64,000 nt of DNA, from contig NZ_JALKBD010000023.1 in NCBI RefSeq assembly GCF_023015905.1, positions 24,244 through 88,243 of the forward strand, given 5' to 3'. The DNA is from Arenibacter sp. F20364 (lineage in GTDB: Bacteria; Bacteroidota; Bacteroidia; Flavobacteriales; Flavobacteriaceae). The notes under the pieces were generated by a model that did no database searches, was not told the DNA's origin, and was given only the letters and a program-made list of their open reading frames with translations. The stretch's first letter is position 1; each line of letters begins with the position of its first letter. The position numbers and the translations under genes are program-made. This document shows, piece by piece, positions 35,669 through 46,009 of this stretch.

Positions 35669-37786
35669 CTATTTTTTTGGCTGAAAGAACACCCTTGTCG
35701 GAATGGTTTCCCTTTCCTGCCCTGGGCCACTCCATTCCAATTCCAAGGAAGGTTTTCCCTTCTTAGGGGACTTATAATAAACCCGAAATGGATGCAGTCC
35801 GGCCTTAAGTTTAATGCTCCCGCTTTTGGGCGAGTTTTGAAAATACTCATAGTCCGCATCAATTACAGCAGCATCGTGGATCCTTAGAAATGCCCCCGAA
35901 TTCGCCGAGACATAAAAGGTGTAGTCTCCGTCCGAAGGGACTCGGATATAGCCCTCAAAGAACATGGCCCCGGAACCAGCAACAGTATTTATGTGTCCAT
36001 TTAACTGATTTACCACTCCGTTTTCCAACTCGCTTAGTGTTGCCACTTCGGGTACCCATGGAAAATTGCCCTTAAAGGCCTTCCACTGAATGCCGCTTTT
36101 CATTTCCCCTTCAGTTACAGAAGGAACCGGAAAATCATCATATGGTCTTAAAGCAGTACTATTTGGAATTCGGGACCCTAGGACCTTGTCCTTCATCTTT
36201 TGCTGCAAACTAGCAAGTTTAGGATCCTTGGCCAAATCCTGGGTCTGCTGTGGGTCCTTTAAAACATCATAAATTTCAAAAGGATCGTTATGCGATTTGA
36301 TGTCGTAACGCAGTCCAACATAATTTCCAAAACGCACCATCTGCATTTGGTTGCGACGGCGCCCTTGGTGCTCCGGAATAAAATCTGCATAGTCCGGTGT
36401 CTTTCCCGGCTGAAAGTACTCTATATAAATATTGCCCTCTGCTTGTGTTCCTTTTCCTAGTAAGGAAGGTAATAAGGATACCCCATCCGAAATAGCAGGT
36501 GCAGGAAGTCCAGCCATCTGCGCAAAGGTGGGCATCCAATCATAGGAAATACTAGGAGTTTCAATATGGTTCCCTGCCGGGATATTCCCTGGCCATAATG
36601 CCAATGTTGGCATTCTCACTCCCCCCTCCAAACAATCGCGCTTTATTCCGTCGAAAGGCCCATAACTCTTAAAAAATGTGGGATCTATAGGTTCATTGGC
36701 CAAATAGGATTCCTTGGACGGGCCATTGTCCGAGGTAAATACCACCATGGTATTTTCATCAATTTTTAAATCCTTGAGCAGTTGCAGTATATCGCCCACT
36801 GCATCATCTATCCTCCTAGTGTCCGTAGCATAACGCTTATACACCTCTGGCCAGGCCAATTGTGCAGTTGCCGGATTCCCGTCATCGTCATAGGTGGCAT
36901 TGGCATAATCCGGATGCATCCAAGAATCCACTTCTCCCGAAGCGGTATTGATCATTTTCCCCGGCTCTCCCAACCATTGCAGTCCGCCATTCAATCCACC
37001 ACCTGCCGGATAGGCCTGGGTAGGCAACTCAAGAACGGCATGGGGCGTATCATAGGCTAGATACATAAAAAAGGGTTTGTCGGCATCCTCACTTTTTTTA
37101 AAATCAACGATCCATTTCTTGGCAGCGGCCGTAAATAAGTCTGTAGTGTAACACTTGTCAAGGTCATCGGCTATATTAACCCTATTTTCATACACTTCCT
37201 TACTGCCCCTATAAATTCCTTCTTTGGGATAGTGTTCATGGCCATCACCATGGCGTATATACCCCAAGTAATAGTCGAATCCTCTATTAAGGGGGTGTGC
37301 CGTCCAGTTAGGAGCCTTACCTCCTTTTCCCTGCAAGCCCCATTTGCCTATGGCCGCTGTGGTATAGCCCGCGGTCTGCAATACCGACCCCAAGGTATGG
37401 TTATTGTCCAAGGCCTTGTCAAACTGATTGTCTCTGATATTGGCATGACCCTGACTACGGCCCAATAACAGCGAGGCCCTGGATGGTGCACATACCGGGG
37501 CGGCGGAATAATGCTGCGACATCAAGGCGCCTTCAGCTGCCATTTGATCCAGATTGGGCGTATACTCCCGTGGATGCGCCGCCCCTTTTTCCTTGGCCTT
37601 CATATTCTGAAAAAGTACCCCCAGATCCCCATAACCCAAGTCATCGGTAAGGATAAAAATGATATTGGGCTTTTTGTTTTCCCTATCAACTTCCGCTGTT
37701 ACATTGCTTTGGGCAATTAGCCTATTTATGCCCACAATGAGCATTAGGGCGAATATAATTTTTGAAGTCACTGTTTTATGAAGCAT
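35669..37786 (-). CDS. S1-family sulfatase with C-terminal PA14 domain
   Basis: Formylglycine-dependent sulfatase of 705 residues. It has a signal peptide (to LIAQ), the metal motif ILTDDLGYGDLG, the modification site C99-APSR followed by ASLLLG, and GKWGLQGKGG. After the sulfatase domain (about 38-550) comes a PA14 domain (about 580-700, MFFEGYIRVPSDGDYTFYVSANSGAFLRI), which probably binds carbohydrate. I chose the ATG at 37786; the frame before it starts with TTG. It is 50 bp after the GH30 gene in the same operon. The sulfated sugar cannot be told. A Cys-type site needs a formylglycine-generating or anaerobic maturase enzyme, not present in this window. Confidence 0.92.
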   Translation of the reverse strand: MLHKTVTSKIIFALMLIVGINRLIAQSNVTAEVDRENKKPNIIFILTDDLGYGDLGVLFQNMKAKEKGAAHPREYTPNLDQMAAEGALMSQHYSAAPVCAPSRASLLLGRSQGHANIRDNQFDKALDNNHTLGSVLQTAGYTTAAIGKWGLQGKGGKAPNWTAHPLNRGFDYYLGYIRHGDGHEHYPKEGIYRGSKEVYENRVNIADDLDKCYTTDLFTAAAKKWIVDFKKSEDADKPFFMYLAYDTPHAVLELPTQAYPAGGGLNGGLQWLGEPGKMINTASGEVDSWMHPDYANATYDDDGNPATAQLAWPEVYKRYATDTRRIDDAVGDILQLLKDLKIDENTMVVFTSDNGPSKESYLANEPIDPTFFKSYGPFDGIKRDCLEGGVRMPTLALWPGNIPAGNHIETPSISYDWMPTFAQMAGLPAPAISDGVSLLPSLLGKGTQAEGNIYIEYFQPGKTPDYADFIPEHQGRRRNQMQMVRFGNYVGLRYDIKSHNDPFEIYDVLKDPQQTQDLAKDPKLASLQQKMKDKVLGSRIPNSTALRPYDDFPVPSVTEGEMKSGIQWKAFKGNFPWVPEVATLSELENGVVNQLNGHINTVAGSGAMFFEGYIRVPSDGDYTFYVSANSGAFLRIHDAAVIDADYEYFQNSPKSGSIKLKAGLHPFRVYYKSPKKGKPSLELEWSGPGQERETIPTRVFFQPKK

Positions 37787-37836
37787 GAGCGGTTTATTTT
37801 TCTTGTCCAATTAAAAATAGTTTGGGCAAATTAGCA

Positions 37837-39381
37837 TTAATCTGCTTTATTGAAAACAAATGTGGTCAGCGATTTACCTAAGACCTGTATTTTACTCTTT
37901 CCAAATTGAGCATCTGGCATTTTACTAAGATTGTTAGATTCACTGGTAACGTAACTCTCGATTTTGGAATTTGATGGTATGTCTATATTTAATTCTAAAT
38001 GCGCAGTAGCAACCTGTTGATTAACTACAACCAGTACTATACTGTCATCAGCATTTTTATAGGCGGATAGCAACACCCCATCCTTTAGGTTTTCCTCTGT
38101 ATTATAATTATCGTAGGTAACCGAGATCCTTTTGGCCCCGGGCCTGATGAATCTAGAGTAATTGCCCAAGGCCCATAGCAATTTTGAGCCGTAGAAATTC
38201 CCATCCTCACTTTCCTTATCAACATAAATAAGTCCGTCCTTAAAATCGTAAGGACTCATGGCCAACCACCAGTGCCAAGCACTGGCATTCGCAATAGTAA
38301 GATCGGCATGGATGAGTCGGGCTACATATAGCGCCGTGGGCATACCCAAATCCCTGCCTTTTCCCTTAATCTCCTCATTGTTCTCCAAAATGCAGTATTC
38401 GCTCATCCAATATTCCAAGGAAGGGTATTCCAGTAGTTTTTCCGCAATTCGTTCCCTTTCTTTTTTAAGCTTCGATATATCCCAGGTAGTAAAATAACTA
38501 TGTGCCGCGATCTTTGGTGCTACGGATTTTAGATCTCCCACATAATTAGTACTTTCAGGACTAAAAAAAGATGCTATCTGATCGCTTCTATTAGGATGCT
38601 TTTCTTTATCCCCTGTTAAATAGTCAATTTGACCGGCTTCGGTAATTTCTATTTTGGAATTTATTTTCTGTTGGGCAAAAACCGAATCGATTACCCTGGT
38701 GGCATTGGCCAATTCAATATTGTTCCAGGGGGAACCTTCCTGTCCGCCTTTCCATTCCCATTGTGGTTCATTGAACGGACTTATATAATCAAAATCTACT
38801 GTAAGACTGTCCTTGAAATGCTTTAGCACCTTCGCCAGAAAGTTGGCATAATCAACATAATTGTCCGGGGATAAATTGGCGGCCAAGCCATCATCGGAAT
38901 GCGCCTTATTGTTTCTGGTCATTTGTATGGGCGGACTATTGACAAATGCAATGAATTGTTTTACTCCTCTTTCCTTTGCCGCCTGAAGAAACCACTGTTG
39001 TCCTGCCTGCTTTTGCCAATTGTAACTTCCGTCATCCTGTAAAAAGCCCTCGGCCCTTCTCCATGGATCCTTTATGCCACTTTCTTCAGCTTGGGCCGTA
39101 CTTCCTGCCCCGATATTAAATCGCCAGGCAGACAAACCGATTCCTTTTGGTGATCCATCCGGATTATTTTCCTTACTAAACAACCACTCGGCCATTTGTT
39201 CCTTTTTTTTATGGGGCCATAAACCCGTATACTCGGCGGCCCAAGCATCGGAGGCTGCAAAATTGTGAATGCTCTGGAAATGGATATTCTGATTTATGTG
39301 AACTTCAATAGCAGGGTTTTGCTGTGCACCCGCCCAATGAAAGGCGCACCAAAGGAAGTATAATTTTAACCAATTTTTCAT
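37837..39381 (-). CDS. GH30 family glycosidase
   Basis: Exported retaining glycosidase of clan A, 514 residues. It has a signal peptide (to WAGAQ), a TIM barrel with the acid/base Glu in PFNEPQWEW (about residue 204) and the nucleophile Glu in YWMSEYCIL (about residue 326), and a C-terminal beta-sandwich (about 420-514). The pattern HNFAASDAWAAEYTGLWP is that of the endo-beta-1,6-galactanase-like GH30 members rather than glucocerebrosidases or xylanases. Placed between two sulfatases, it may cut a sulfated galactan-type backbone or side chain; this is inference. Confidence 0.85.
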   Translation of the reverse strand: MKNWLKLYFLWCAFHWAGAQQNPAIEVHINQNIHFQSIHNFAASDAWAAEYTGLWPHKKKEQMAEWLFSKENNPDGSPKGIGLSAWRFNIGAGSTAQAEESGIKDPWRRAEGFLQDDGSYNWQKQAGQQWFLQAAKERGVKQFIAFVNSPPIQMTRNNKAHSDDGLAANLSPDNYVDYANFLAKVLKHFKDSLTVDFDYISPFNEPQWEWKGGQEGSPWNNIELANATRVIDSVFAQQKINSKIEITEAGQIDYLTGDKEKHPNRSDQIASFFSPESTNYVGDLKSVAPKIAAHSYFTTWDISKLKKERERIAEKLLEYPSLEYWMSEYCILENNEEIKGKGRDLGMPTALYVARLIHADLTIANASAWHWWLAMSPYDFKDGLIYVDKESEDGNFYGSKLLWALGNYSRFIRPGAKRISVTYDNYNTEENLKDGVLLSAYKNADDSIVLVVVNQQVATAHLELNIDIPSNSKIESYVTSESNNLSKMPDAQFGKSKIQVLGKSLTTFVFNKAD

Positions 39382-39471
39382 CTCTGCTATTTATGGATTC
39401 TATAGTAGAAAAATATACTCTAATTCATCCTAACCAACCGGCATACGTCTATGAATATGGATGATACAAAT

Positions 39472-39508
39472 TAGTAAAAAGAACCCTATGCAAATGATAG
39501 GGCTCTTT
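39472..39508 (-). terminator. Terminator after the sulfatase gene
   Basis: Stem AGAACCCTAT (39480-39489) with ATAGGGCTCT (39497-39506), one mismatch, followed on the minus strand by TTCTTTTT. It lies between the sulfatase stop and the GH30 start (161-bp gap). TTAGTTTAGTT precedes the stem in the transcript, as at 21111. Confidence 0.65.
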
Positions 39509-39542
39509 AAAAACTAAACTAATCTAACTACTAACAATTTTT

Positions 39543-41033
39543 TTATTCTACATTTAAGTAGGTTCCCTGATCAAAAGTAAATACTTCGGAAGGTGTCCTA
39601 GCTTCCTTAAAAAGCAATTTCATTTCGGCTACAATTTCTGGGTAATCCTTGGCAATATTGTTTTCTTCACCCAAATCGGCATCCAGATCATAAAGTTCCA
39701 TCTGATTCTCGGTCGATTCAAAAACATTGTACTTTACAGCTTTCCAATTGCCTTTTCTAATAGCTTGTCTGCCGCCTTTCTCATGAAACTCCCAATACAA
39801 ATATTCGTGTTCCTTTTGCTCTTTTTCCTCTCCCAAAAGGGTAGGCAAAAAGGAAACACCATCTAAAGAAGGGGGCACTTCCATATTTGCAATACCTGCA
39901 AATGTTGGAAATACGTCCCAGAATGCAGAAACGTGATCTGTTCTGGTATTTGGTTTAACATGTCCTGGCCACTTAACAATTAGGGGAACCCTAATCCCGC
40001 CCTCATAAAGGTCGCGCTTGGTACCCTTAAATGGGCCATTGCTATTAAAATAATCCGGATCCGCACCTCCTTCAGTGTGGGGACCATTGTCCGAGGTAAA
40101 CATTACTATGGTATTGTCGGCAATGCCCAACTGTTCCAATTTGGCCATGATCTCCCCAACTTGATTGTCCAATATATGAATCATAGACACAAATGCGGCA
40201 TGGGTTTCTTTCTGTGATTCGTAAGGACCATTTCTGTATTCCGGTCCATCATCCACCCCTTCATAAGCTTTTTCAGGAGGAAATTTACCTCTGTATTTTT
40301 TCATGATTTCCTCTGGAGCTGCAAGCTCTGCATGTGGTATAATAGATGCTACATAAAGAAAGAAGGGATTATCCTTATTGAACTCTATAAAATCGAGCGT
40401 TTTTTCATGTATAAGTTGTGGTGCATAAATCCCTTTCTTTGTTCCTGCATTTTCTTCCAGAACTAAAGAGTCCGTATTGGCCCATAGGTGGCGGGGGTAG
40501 TAATTATGCCCCAAGCGTTGGCAATTGTATCCAAAAAAAGTATCGAAGCCTTGGTTCAATGGATCCCCTTCCGAACCTGGATATCCTAGCCCCCATTTAC
40601 CAAAAACTCCAGTGGCATAGCCAGCTTTTTTCATGGCCTCCGCCAAGGTGTAGGTATTATCGGGTATGGGATACTGCCCTTCGGGCTGAATTTCCTTATT
40701 GCCACGTACAAAGGTATGTCCTGTGTGCATACCTGTCAACAATGCAGATCTGGACGGAGCACATACCGTACTCCCAGAATAATGTTCGGTAAAAAGCATT
40801 CCTTGCCTGGCCAACTTATCTATGTTGGGTGTTGTAAACTTTTGCTGTCCATAGGCACTTAAATCCCCATAACCCAAGTCATCGGCCAAGATGTAAATAA
40901 TATTGGGTTTGGCTACATTTTCCTGAGTGCTGTCTGTTTTGGAGGCCTCAGTTATCTGACCTTTGTTTTTGCATGCAAATGCACAGGAAATAAGGAATAC
41001 AAGTAATCCTAAATGGAGAAATTTTTTAGTCAT
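39543..41033 (-). CDS. S1-family sulfatase lipoprotein
   Basis: Sulfatase of 496 residues with a lipoprotein signal (SCAFAC, Cys21). It has metal site ILADDLGYGDLS, formylglycine site C91-APSR followed by SALLTG, GKWGLGYPG, and FTSDNGPH. The C-terminus is complete (LYDLDADLGEENNIAKD). It is 63 bp after susD, separated from it by a hairpin, so it belongs to the SusC/D operon. It should remove sulfate from an imported or surface-bound glycan; the position of sulfate is unknown. Confidence 0.92.
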   Translation of the reverse strand: MTKKFLHLGLLVFLISCAFACKNKGQITEASKTDSTQENVAKPNIIYILADDLGYGDLSAYGQQKFTTPNIDKLARQGMLFTEHYSGSTVCAPSRSALLTGMHTGHTFVRGNKEIQPEGQYPIPDNTYTLAEAMKKAGYATGVFGKWGLGYPGSEGDPLNQGFDTFFGYNCQRLGHNYYPRHLWANTDSLVLEENAGTKKGIYAPQLIHEKTLDFIEFNKDNPFFLYVASIIPHAELAAPEEIMKKYRGKFPPEKAYEGVDDGPEYRNGPYESQKETHAAFVSMIHILDNQVGEIMAKLEQLGIADNTIVMFTSDNGPHTEGGADPDYFNSNGPFKGTKRDLYEGGIRVPLIVKWPGHVKPNTRTDHVSAFWDVFPTFAGIANMEVPPSLDGVSFLPTLLGEEKEQKEHEYLYWEFHEKGGRQAIRKGNWKAVKYNVFESTENQMELYDLDADLGEENNIAKDYPEIVAEMKLLFKEARTPSEVFTFDQGTYLNVE

Positions 41034-41048
41034 GGTGTTATTATCAAT

Positions 41049-41081
41049 TACATTGGGGCAAGAATACCTTACCCCAATGTA
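41049..41081 (-). terminator. Hairpin between susD and sulfatase genes
   Basis: Perfect 10-bp stem TACATTGGGG (41049-41058) with CCCCAATGTA (41072-41081), 13-base loop, no T-run. It is more likely an attenuator or RNA-stability element than a full terminator. Confidence 0.5.
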
Positions 41082-41096
41082 GTTAAAATTAGGCTA

Positions 41097-42656
41097 CTAT
41101 CTATACCCGTTGTTGGTAGGGTCAGATTCCAATAAATTTGGATTCAATTCCAACTGATTCTGTGGAATAGGCAACAAAACATGGTAAGGCTGTATGTTGG
41201 CAGCCGGATTGTTCCATGCCCTATGTTGAACCGTCTTAACCCTGTCCAACAGAATACCCCAACGAATAAGATCCATTCGGCGATGCCCTTCAGCACTTAA
41301 CTCAAACTTTCTCTCCTCGTACATGGCCTCTCTAAATTCAACTTGGGACATACCGCTCCAAGGCTGATCTGGCTCAAAAGCGCGTTCCCTTACCTTATTT
41401 ACATAAGCATAGGCATTACCCGGGCCATTCGCTTCGTTTTCTGCTTCAGCGGCCATAAGATACACATCTGCCAAACGAAATACGATATAGTTTTCAGGGT
41501 GATTGCCACGCAAAGAGTTTTCTTGGTCCAAATTCCAATTTTTACGAAAGTATGGAAAAGACAATTTCCATCCCAGATATTCAGTCACAATGGTTGCATC
41601 ATATCGCAAATCACCATCCTGCCAATTTTCCCTTGCAGCAATTTCTGGTAAAGGTACAGACCAGCCGTATCCGGTCATATCTTCATTTCTGTTACGCAAT
41701 AAACCTTGAAATATATTAACCTTAGTACCGGAAACTCCGTCTACCACGGTATCCTTATTACGATTAGCCGGTTCGTCCCTGATACGGGGATTGTAATCAT
41801 CTGTCCTTGTTGTATTCAAAGGACCTCCTAAATCCGCTTCAAAATCGATAACAAAAATATGCTCATTGTTGTACTGCGCACTTGGATCTGACTGATTAAA
41901 TACATCGGCATAATTGTCCAAAAGCTTATGTGGACTTTGATCGATTATAATATCACATTCTGCCTTTGCCAACGCCCACTCTTTATCAAAAAGATGATAT
42001 TTCGCCTTTAGAGTCGCAGCGGCCCATTTGGTAGCCCTACCCAGGCTACTACCCGAATATGAAGTAGGCAATAGATCAAATGCTCGCCCCAAATCTGTTT
42101 TCATCGCACTTCTTATTTCAACCTTAGGAGTCCTTCCCAATAAAGACCTTTCGGTCACGGGCAATTGCTCTACATAAAATGGAACATCGCCCCATAGGTT
42201 GGTCAAATGGTAATAGGCTAGCGCTCTTAGAAAAATAAGTTCCCCAAGTCTTTGATCTCTGGCTTCTTGAGATAAACTTTCATTTCCTTCAATATTGGTG
42301 ATAAACTCGGTTGTATTGTTTACCACACGATATAGTTGGATCCAGGTACCGTTACCATCTGCCGTACCTTCCTGAATAAGATAATTATGTATAGAACCAT
42401 TTACATTTCTATTGGCCGCCTGTATATCTGCCCCACTGGTATAATAATTATCCAGTCCACGTTGTCTATAAAGGTTATTGTCATGAAAAAGCCTATATAC
42501 ACCGTTCACGGCCAGTTCGGCTTCCTTATCATTGGTAAAAAAGGCATCAGGAGTTATCTCATCCCTTAAATCTTCTTCTAGAAACTTATCACATGAGCTC
42601 AAAACAATTAAGCCTATAAGTAGCATCAAAAATTTGCTCGTTAATTTAGTTTTCAT
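41097..42656 (-). CDS. SusD/RagB family glycan-binding lipoprotein (PUL B)
   Basis: Surface lipoprotein of 519 residues with lipobox LSSC. Typical blocks are LIFLRALAYYHLTNLWGDVPFYVE, VFRLADVYLMAAEAENEANGPGNAYAYVNKVRERAF, and YEERKFELSAEGHRRMDLIRWG. It is 12 bp after its SusC. It is the partner of the SusC at 42669-45716; the ligand is unknown, probably a sulfated oligosaccharide given the sulfatases behind it. Confidence 0.94.
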   Translation of the reverse strand: MKTKLTSKFLMLLIGLIVLSSCDKFLEEDLRDEITPDAFFTNDKEAELAVNGVYRLFHDNNLYRQRGLDNYYTSGADIQAANRNVNGSIHNYLIQEGTADGNGTWIQLYRVVNNTTEFITNIEGNESLSQEARDQRLGELIFLRALAYYHLTNLWGDVPFYVEQLPVTERSLLGRTPKVEIRSAMKTDLGRAFDLLPTSYSGSSLGRATKWAAATLKAKYHLFDKEWALAKAECDIIIDQSPHKLLDNYADVFNQSDPSAQYNNEHIFVIDFEADLGGPLNTTRTDDYNPRIRDEPANRNKDTVVDGVSGTKVNIFQGLLRNRNEDMTGYGWSVPLPEIAARENWQDGDLRYDATIVTEYLGWKLSFPYFRKNWNLDQENSLRGNHPENYIVFRLADVYLMAAEAENEANGPGNAYAYVNKVRERAFEPDQPWSGMSQVEFREAMYEERKFELSAEGHRRMDLIRWGILLDRVKTVQHRAWNNPAANIQPYHVLLPIPQNQLELNPNLLESDPTNNGYR

Positions 42657-42668
42657 ATCGATTTTTTT

Positions 42669-45600
42669 TTAAAATTCTAGTTTTACTCCTAGGGTTATTG
42701 TCTTAGCATAAGGATATTGGCCAGAAGCAAAGCCTTGGGAAACTGAACCTAGCCCACTACCAGCAGTAAAGTTATTTACCTCTGGATCACCCAAAGTAAA
42801 GTCTGACCAAAGGAAGAGGTTTGTTCCGGTGGCGTATACACTCATTGCGCTGAACACATTGCTAAGGCCTCCTGATTCCAGAGGAACGTTATAATTTAAG
42901 GTCATGGTTTTTAATCTTAAATAGGAACCATCTTCAATATTTAAGCTACTATTAGGGTTAAAAAGACTGTTTGACGGACCTGCTCTAGGAATATCTGAGT
43001 TTTCATTTACTCCATCTATCCAACGCTGCATAACAATAGGATCCACATTTTGCTCACCTCTACCAAAATAAGCTGTTTGAGTTCTTACATTAAAAATTTC
43101 TGCACCATAGCTACCATGGAAAAACACATCCAACGAAAGGTTTTTATAGGTAAAGGTATTTCTAAACCCTCCATAAAAATCCGGGATAGGGCTACCTAAT
43201 ACCACAAAATCCTCATCATTAATGTTCGAGTCTCCATTGATATCCTCGTACCTTGGCCCACCAATAAACGAAACCCCCTGTCTTCCGTCCTCTATAATCT
43301 CATCAGCCGTCTTATAAGTACCCAAGTATCTTGCCCCTACAAAGGTGGGCAACGCTTCTCCCACGATCAACCTAGCCGAATTACCTCCTTGATTACCAGT
43401 AGACTGAAGCGATATATATTCTTGATCATCCAACTCCAATATCTCACTCTTATTGGAAGATACGCTGATATTGGACTCCCAGGTAAAGTTATTGTTCTGT
43501 ATATTGATTGTATTCAGACCGAATTCAAATCCCCGATTTTCTACAGAACCTAAATTCTGCAATTGAGTAGTAGAATTGGCTCCAACCTGGCCGGATAATG
43601 CCACTGATAAAAGCAGATCTTCCGTTGTTTTTTTGTAATAATCCGCTTCAAAAGAAATCCTATTGTTCAAAAAGCCAAGTTCCAGACCTAGATCCAATTG
43701 CTTTGTTGTTTCCCAGGTTAGGCCACTACTAGGAACCTGCCCAACGAGCACCCCGTTGACCAAAGATCCGTTAAATACGGTTGTTGTGTTAGCATAAGTT
43801 GCAATGGAATTGTAAGCGGCAACCCCTTGTTCCCCAACGATACCATAGCTCCCTCTAATTTTAAACCTGTTTATAACACCGGAGTCTATCATGAACTCTT
43901 CCTCATCAACATTCCAAGCTGCACCTACCGAAGGGAAAAATGCATATTTGTTCCCCGTCTCAAATACAGAAGATCCGTCATACCTGCCTACCAATGTGAG
44001 CAAGTATTTACTTTTATAACCGTAGTTGACCCGACCCAGGAAGGAGGTCAATGTGCGCTGTCCGTAGCCAGAACCAACCTTCGCAGTTTCCGAATCACCC
44101 AAGGCCAAATTATTGAAAAGCACGACGTCATTCGGAAAATTATCGGCCTCGGCAAACGTACTTTCGTTATTGTCTTTCTGCCATGTAAAACCACCTAATA
44201 TTTTTAGGGAATGGTCCTCAAGATCCAAATTATAATTAACCGTATTCTCATTCAAGATACTTTTGGAGAAATTGGTATTGATCCTTCCATAACCACCGTT
44301 AACGCGTTCAGGCAAAATACCTGGCAAATAGTTGTTCTGCTTAACATAATTTAATTGCGCGCCAAAAGTAGATTTAAAAGATAGATTTTTCGCTATTTCA
44401 TACTCCGCATACGCATTGGTTATGATCTGGGTAACCAAATCATGATCTTCCCTATATTGAATATCCGCTTCCGGGTTTCTCTCTAGGCCAGCACTTATAG
44501 GGTTTTCAAATGAGAAACTTCCATCATCAAGGTAAACAGGCCTTATAGGTAGTACACTGGAAACAATATTCCCATAATCTACTTTATTATTCTCTATTTT
44601 ATAATGTGTTAGATTTGTTCTGATGCCTGTCTTAAGCCTATCCGAAACCTTCACGTCCACATTGGTTCTGAAGTTCACCCTTTCCAGACCAGATCCCCTT
44701 AACAAACCCTTTTGATTGTAATAATTTCCAGAGATAAAATAATTGGCGTTTTCAGAATTTCCAGTAATGGATAAATCGGTATTGGAGATAGATCCTGGCT
44801 GCTCTACCAAATCCAACCAATCGGTTGTGGTGGTATTTTCAGGGTCTAAAACCAAGGGCAGTGAAGTATCGGTAAAACCGAAACCATCAGGTCCAGGTAC
44901 AAACTGATAAGATTCATTTTTGTAATCAATAAAATCCTGTCCGCCCAATATATTGATCCTATTGGCTGTTTCTTGAATACTTTGGTAATGATTAATAGCA
45001 ATTACAGGCTTTCCAGGAGCCATGCCTTTACCAATTTTGGTTGTAATCAAGATAACACCGGAAGCACCCCTGGTTCCATAGATTGATAGGGCGGTAGCGT
45101 CCTTTAAAATCTCAACAGATTCAATATCATTGACATTAATCGTATTAAGGTTAAATCCGGTACCCGCTATAAACCCATCTACAACATACAAGGGGTCATT
45201 ATTACCATTAATAGAACTATTACCCCTGATACGAATAGTAGCACCTGTACCTGGTGTTCCGTTGTTAGAGGTTACCTCTACCCCGGTAGCCCTACCCTGT
45301 AAGGCCTGGTCTACCCTGGCTACAGGCTGATTTTCCAAAACATCTGATTTAATGGAGGCTACGGAAGATACCAAATCTTTTTTGGTAGAGGTACCATATC
45401 CAATGACCACCACCTCATCCAATAAGGAAACATCTTCCAGAAGCACTACATCAATAGTAGTGGACTTTCCCACCGGCATGCTTTGGGCAATAAAGCCCAA
45501 ATACCTAAATTCCAAAACTGCCCCTTCGGGTGCCGCAATAGAATAATTTCCGTCAAAATCCGCAACGGCACCTGTAGTAGTTCCCTTAACTAAGACATTC

Positions 45601-45716
45601 ACTCCAGGGAGGGGCTGACCAGTTTCATCGGCAACAGTTCCGCTTATAATTTGCTGAGCTTGAAGCGATACAATACTGAAAAACAGTAGTAGCAATAAAA
45701 TCCTTTTTAATTTCAT
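42669..45716 (-). CDS. SusC/RagA TonB-dependent transporter (PUL B)
   Basis: Outer-membrane importer of 1015 residues. It has a signal peptide (to LQAQ), a carboxypeptidase-D-like domain (GTVADETGQPLPGVNVLVKG), the plug (DEVVVIGYGTSTKKDL, DPLYVVDGFI) and the barrel ending in LGVKLEF. There is no STN domain, in keeping with control by a hybrid regulator rather than an ECF sigma factor; the hybrid regulator gene stands divergently 293 bp away. It is the first gene of an operon of SusC, SusD and sulfatase that probably continues into GH30, sulfatase-PA14 and GH140. Confidence 0.95.
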   Translation of the reverse strand: MKLKRILLLLLFFSIVSLQAQQIISGTVADETGQPLPGVNVLVKGTTTGAVADFDGNYSIAAPEGAVLEFRYLGFIAQSMPVGKSTTIDVVLLEDVSLLDEVVVIGYGTSTKKDLVSSVASIKSDVLENQPVARVDQALQGRATGVEVTSNNGTPGTGATIRIRGNSSINGNNDPLYVVDGFIAGTGFNLNTINVNDIESVEILKDATALSIYGTRGASGVILITTKIGKGMAPGKPVIAINHYQSIQETANRINILGGQDFIDYKNESYQFVPGPDGFGFTDTSLPLVLDPENTTTTDWLDLVEQPGSISNTDLSITGNSENANYFISGNYYNQKGLLRGSGLERVNFRTNVDVKVSDRLKTGIRTNLTHYKIENNKVDYGNIVSSVLPIRPVYLDDGSFSFENPISAGLERNPEADIQYREDHDLVTQIITNAYAEYEIAKNLSFKSTFGAQLNYVKQNNYLPGILPERVNGGYGRINTNFSKSILNENTVNYNLDLEDHSLKILGGFTWQKDNNESTFAEADNFPNDVVLFNNLALGDSETAKVGSGYGQRTLTSFLGRVNYGYKSKYLLTLVGRYDGSSVFETGNKYAFFPSVGAAWNVDEEEFMIDSGVINRFKIRGSYGIVGEQGVAAYNSIATYANTTTVFNGSLVNGVLVGQVPSSGLTWETTKQLDLGLELGFLNNRISFEADYYKKTTEDLLLSVALSGQVGANSTTQLQNLGSVENRGFEFGLNTINIQNNNFTWESNISVSSNKSEILELDDQEYISLQSTGNQGGNSARLIVGEALPTFVGARYLGTYKTADEIIEDGRQGVSFIGGPRYEDINGDSNINDEDFVVLGSPIPDFYGGFRNTFTYKNLSLDVFFHGSYGAEIFNVRTQTAYFGRGEQNVDPIVMQRWIDGVNENSDIPRAGPSNSLFNPNSSLNIEDGSYLRLKTMTLNYNVPLESGGLSNVFSAMSVYATGTNLFLWSDFTLGDPEVNNFTAGSGLGSVSQGFASGQYPYAKTITLGVKLEF

Positions 45717-45772
45717 ATTGGTATATGTTGGTTAATATTAAAACCGATTATTCCACAACAATCGACATGGTG

Positions 45773-45810
45773 TAAATATAAATTGGGACATAGGACTACA
45801 AATCCCAATT
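45773..45810 (-). promoter_or_regulatory. susC promoter with palindromic operator
   Basis: On the minus strand TTTG (45799-45802), 18 bp, TATATTTA (45773-45780) fits the Bacteroidota -33/-7 pattern except for the last base. AATTGGGA (45781-45788) and TCCCAATT (45803-45810) form a palindrome whose arms bracket the -33 box and the spacer, as expected for a regulator site. Further out, ATGTTGCA (45821-45828) and TGCAACAT (45862-45869) form a second inverted pair, 41 bp apart, that may bind the divergent hybrid regulator. Confidence 0.4.
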
Positions 45811-46009
45811 TGGTGCAATAATGTTGCATTTCCTTGATTTAAAGGCCTCAATAGCCTATTTTGCAACATATTTACCCACAATATTTAACATTAGCCACCC
45901 TTGTTTCGGCATAAGGACCGTTATTTTTAACATTTCTTAACATTATCATGGCATTAACCAAGCGTATTCATTAAAAGCTCTGGCTAAAACCTGGTAGCAG
46001 CTCCTAGCT

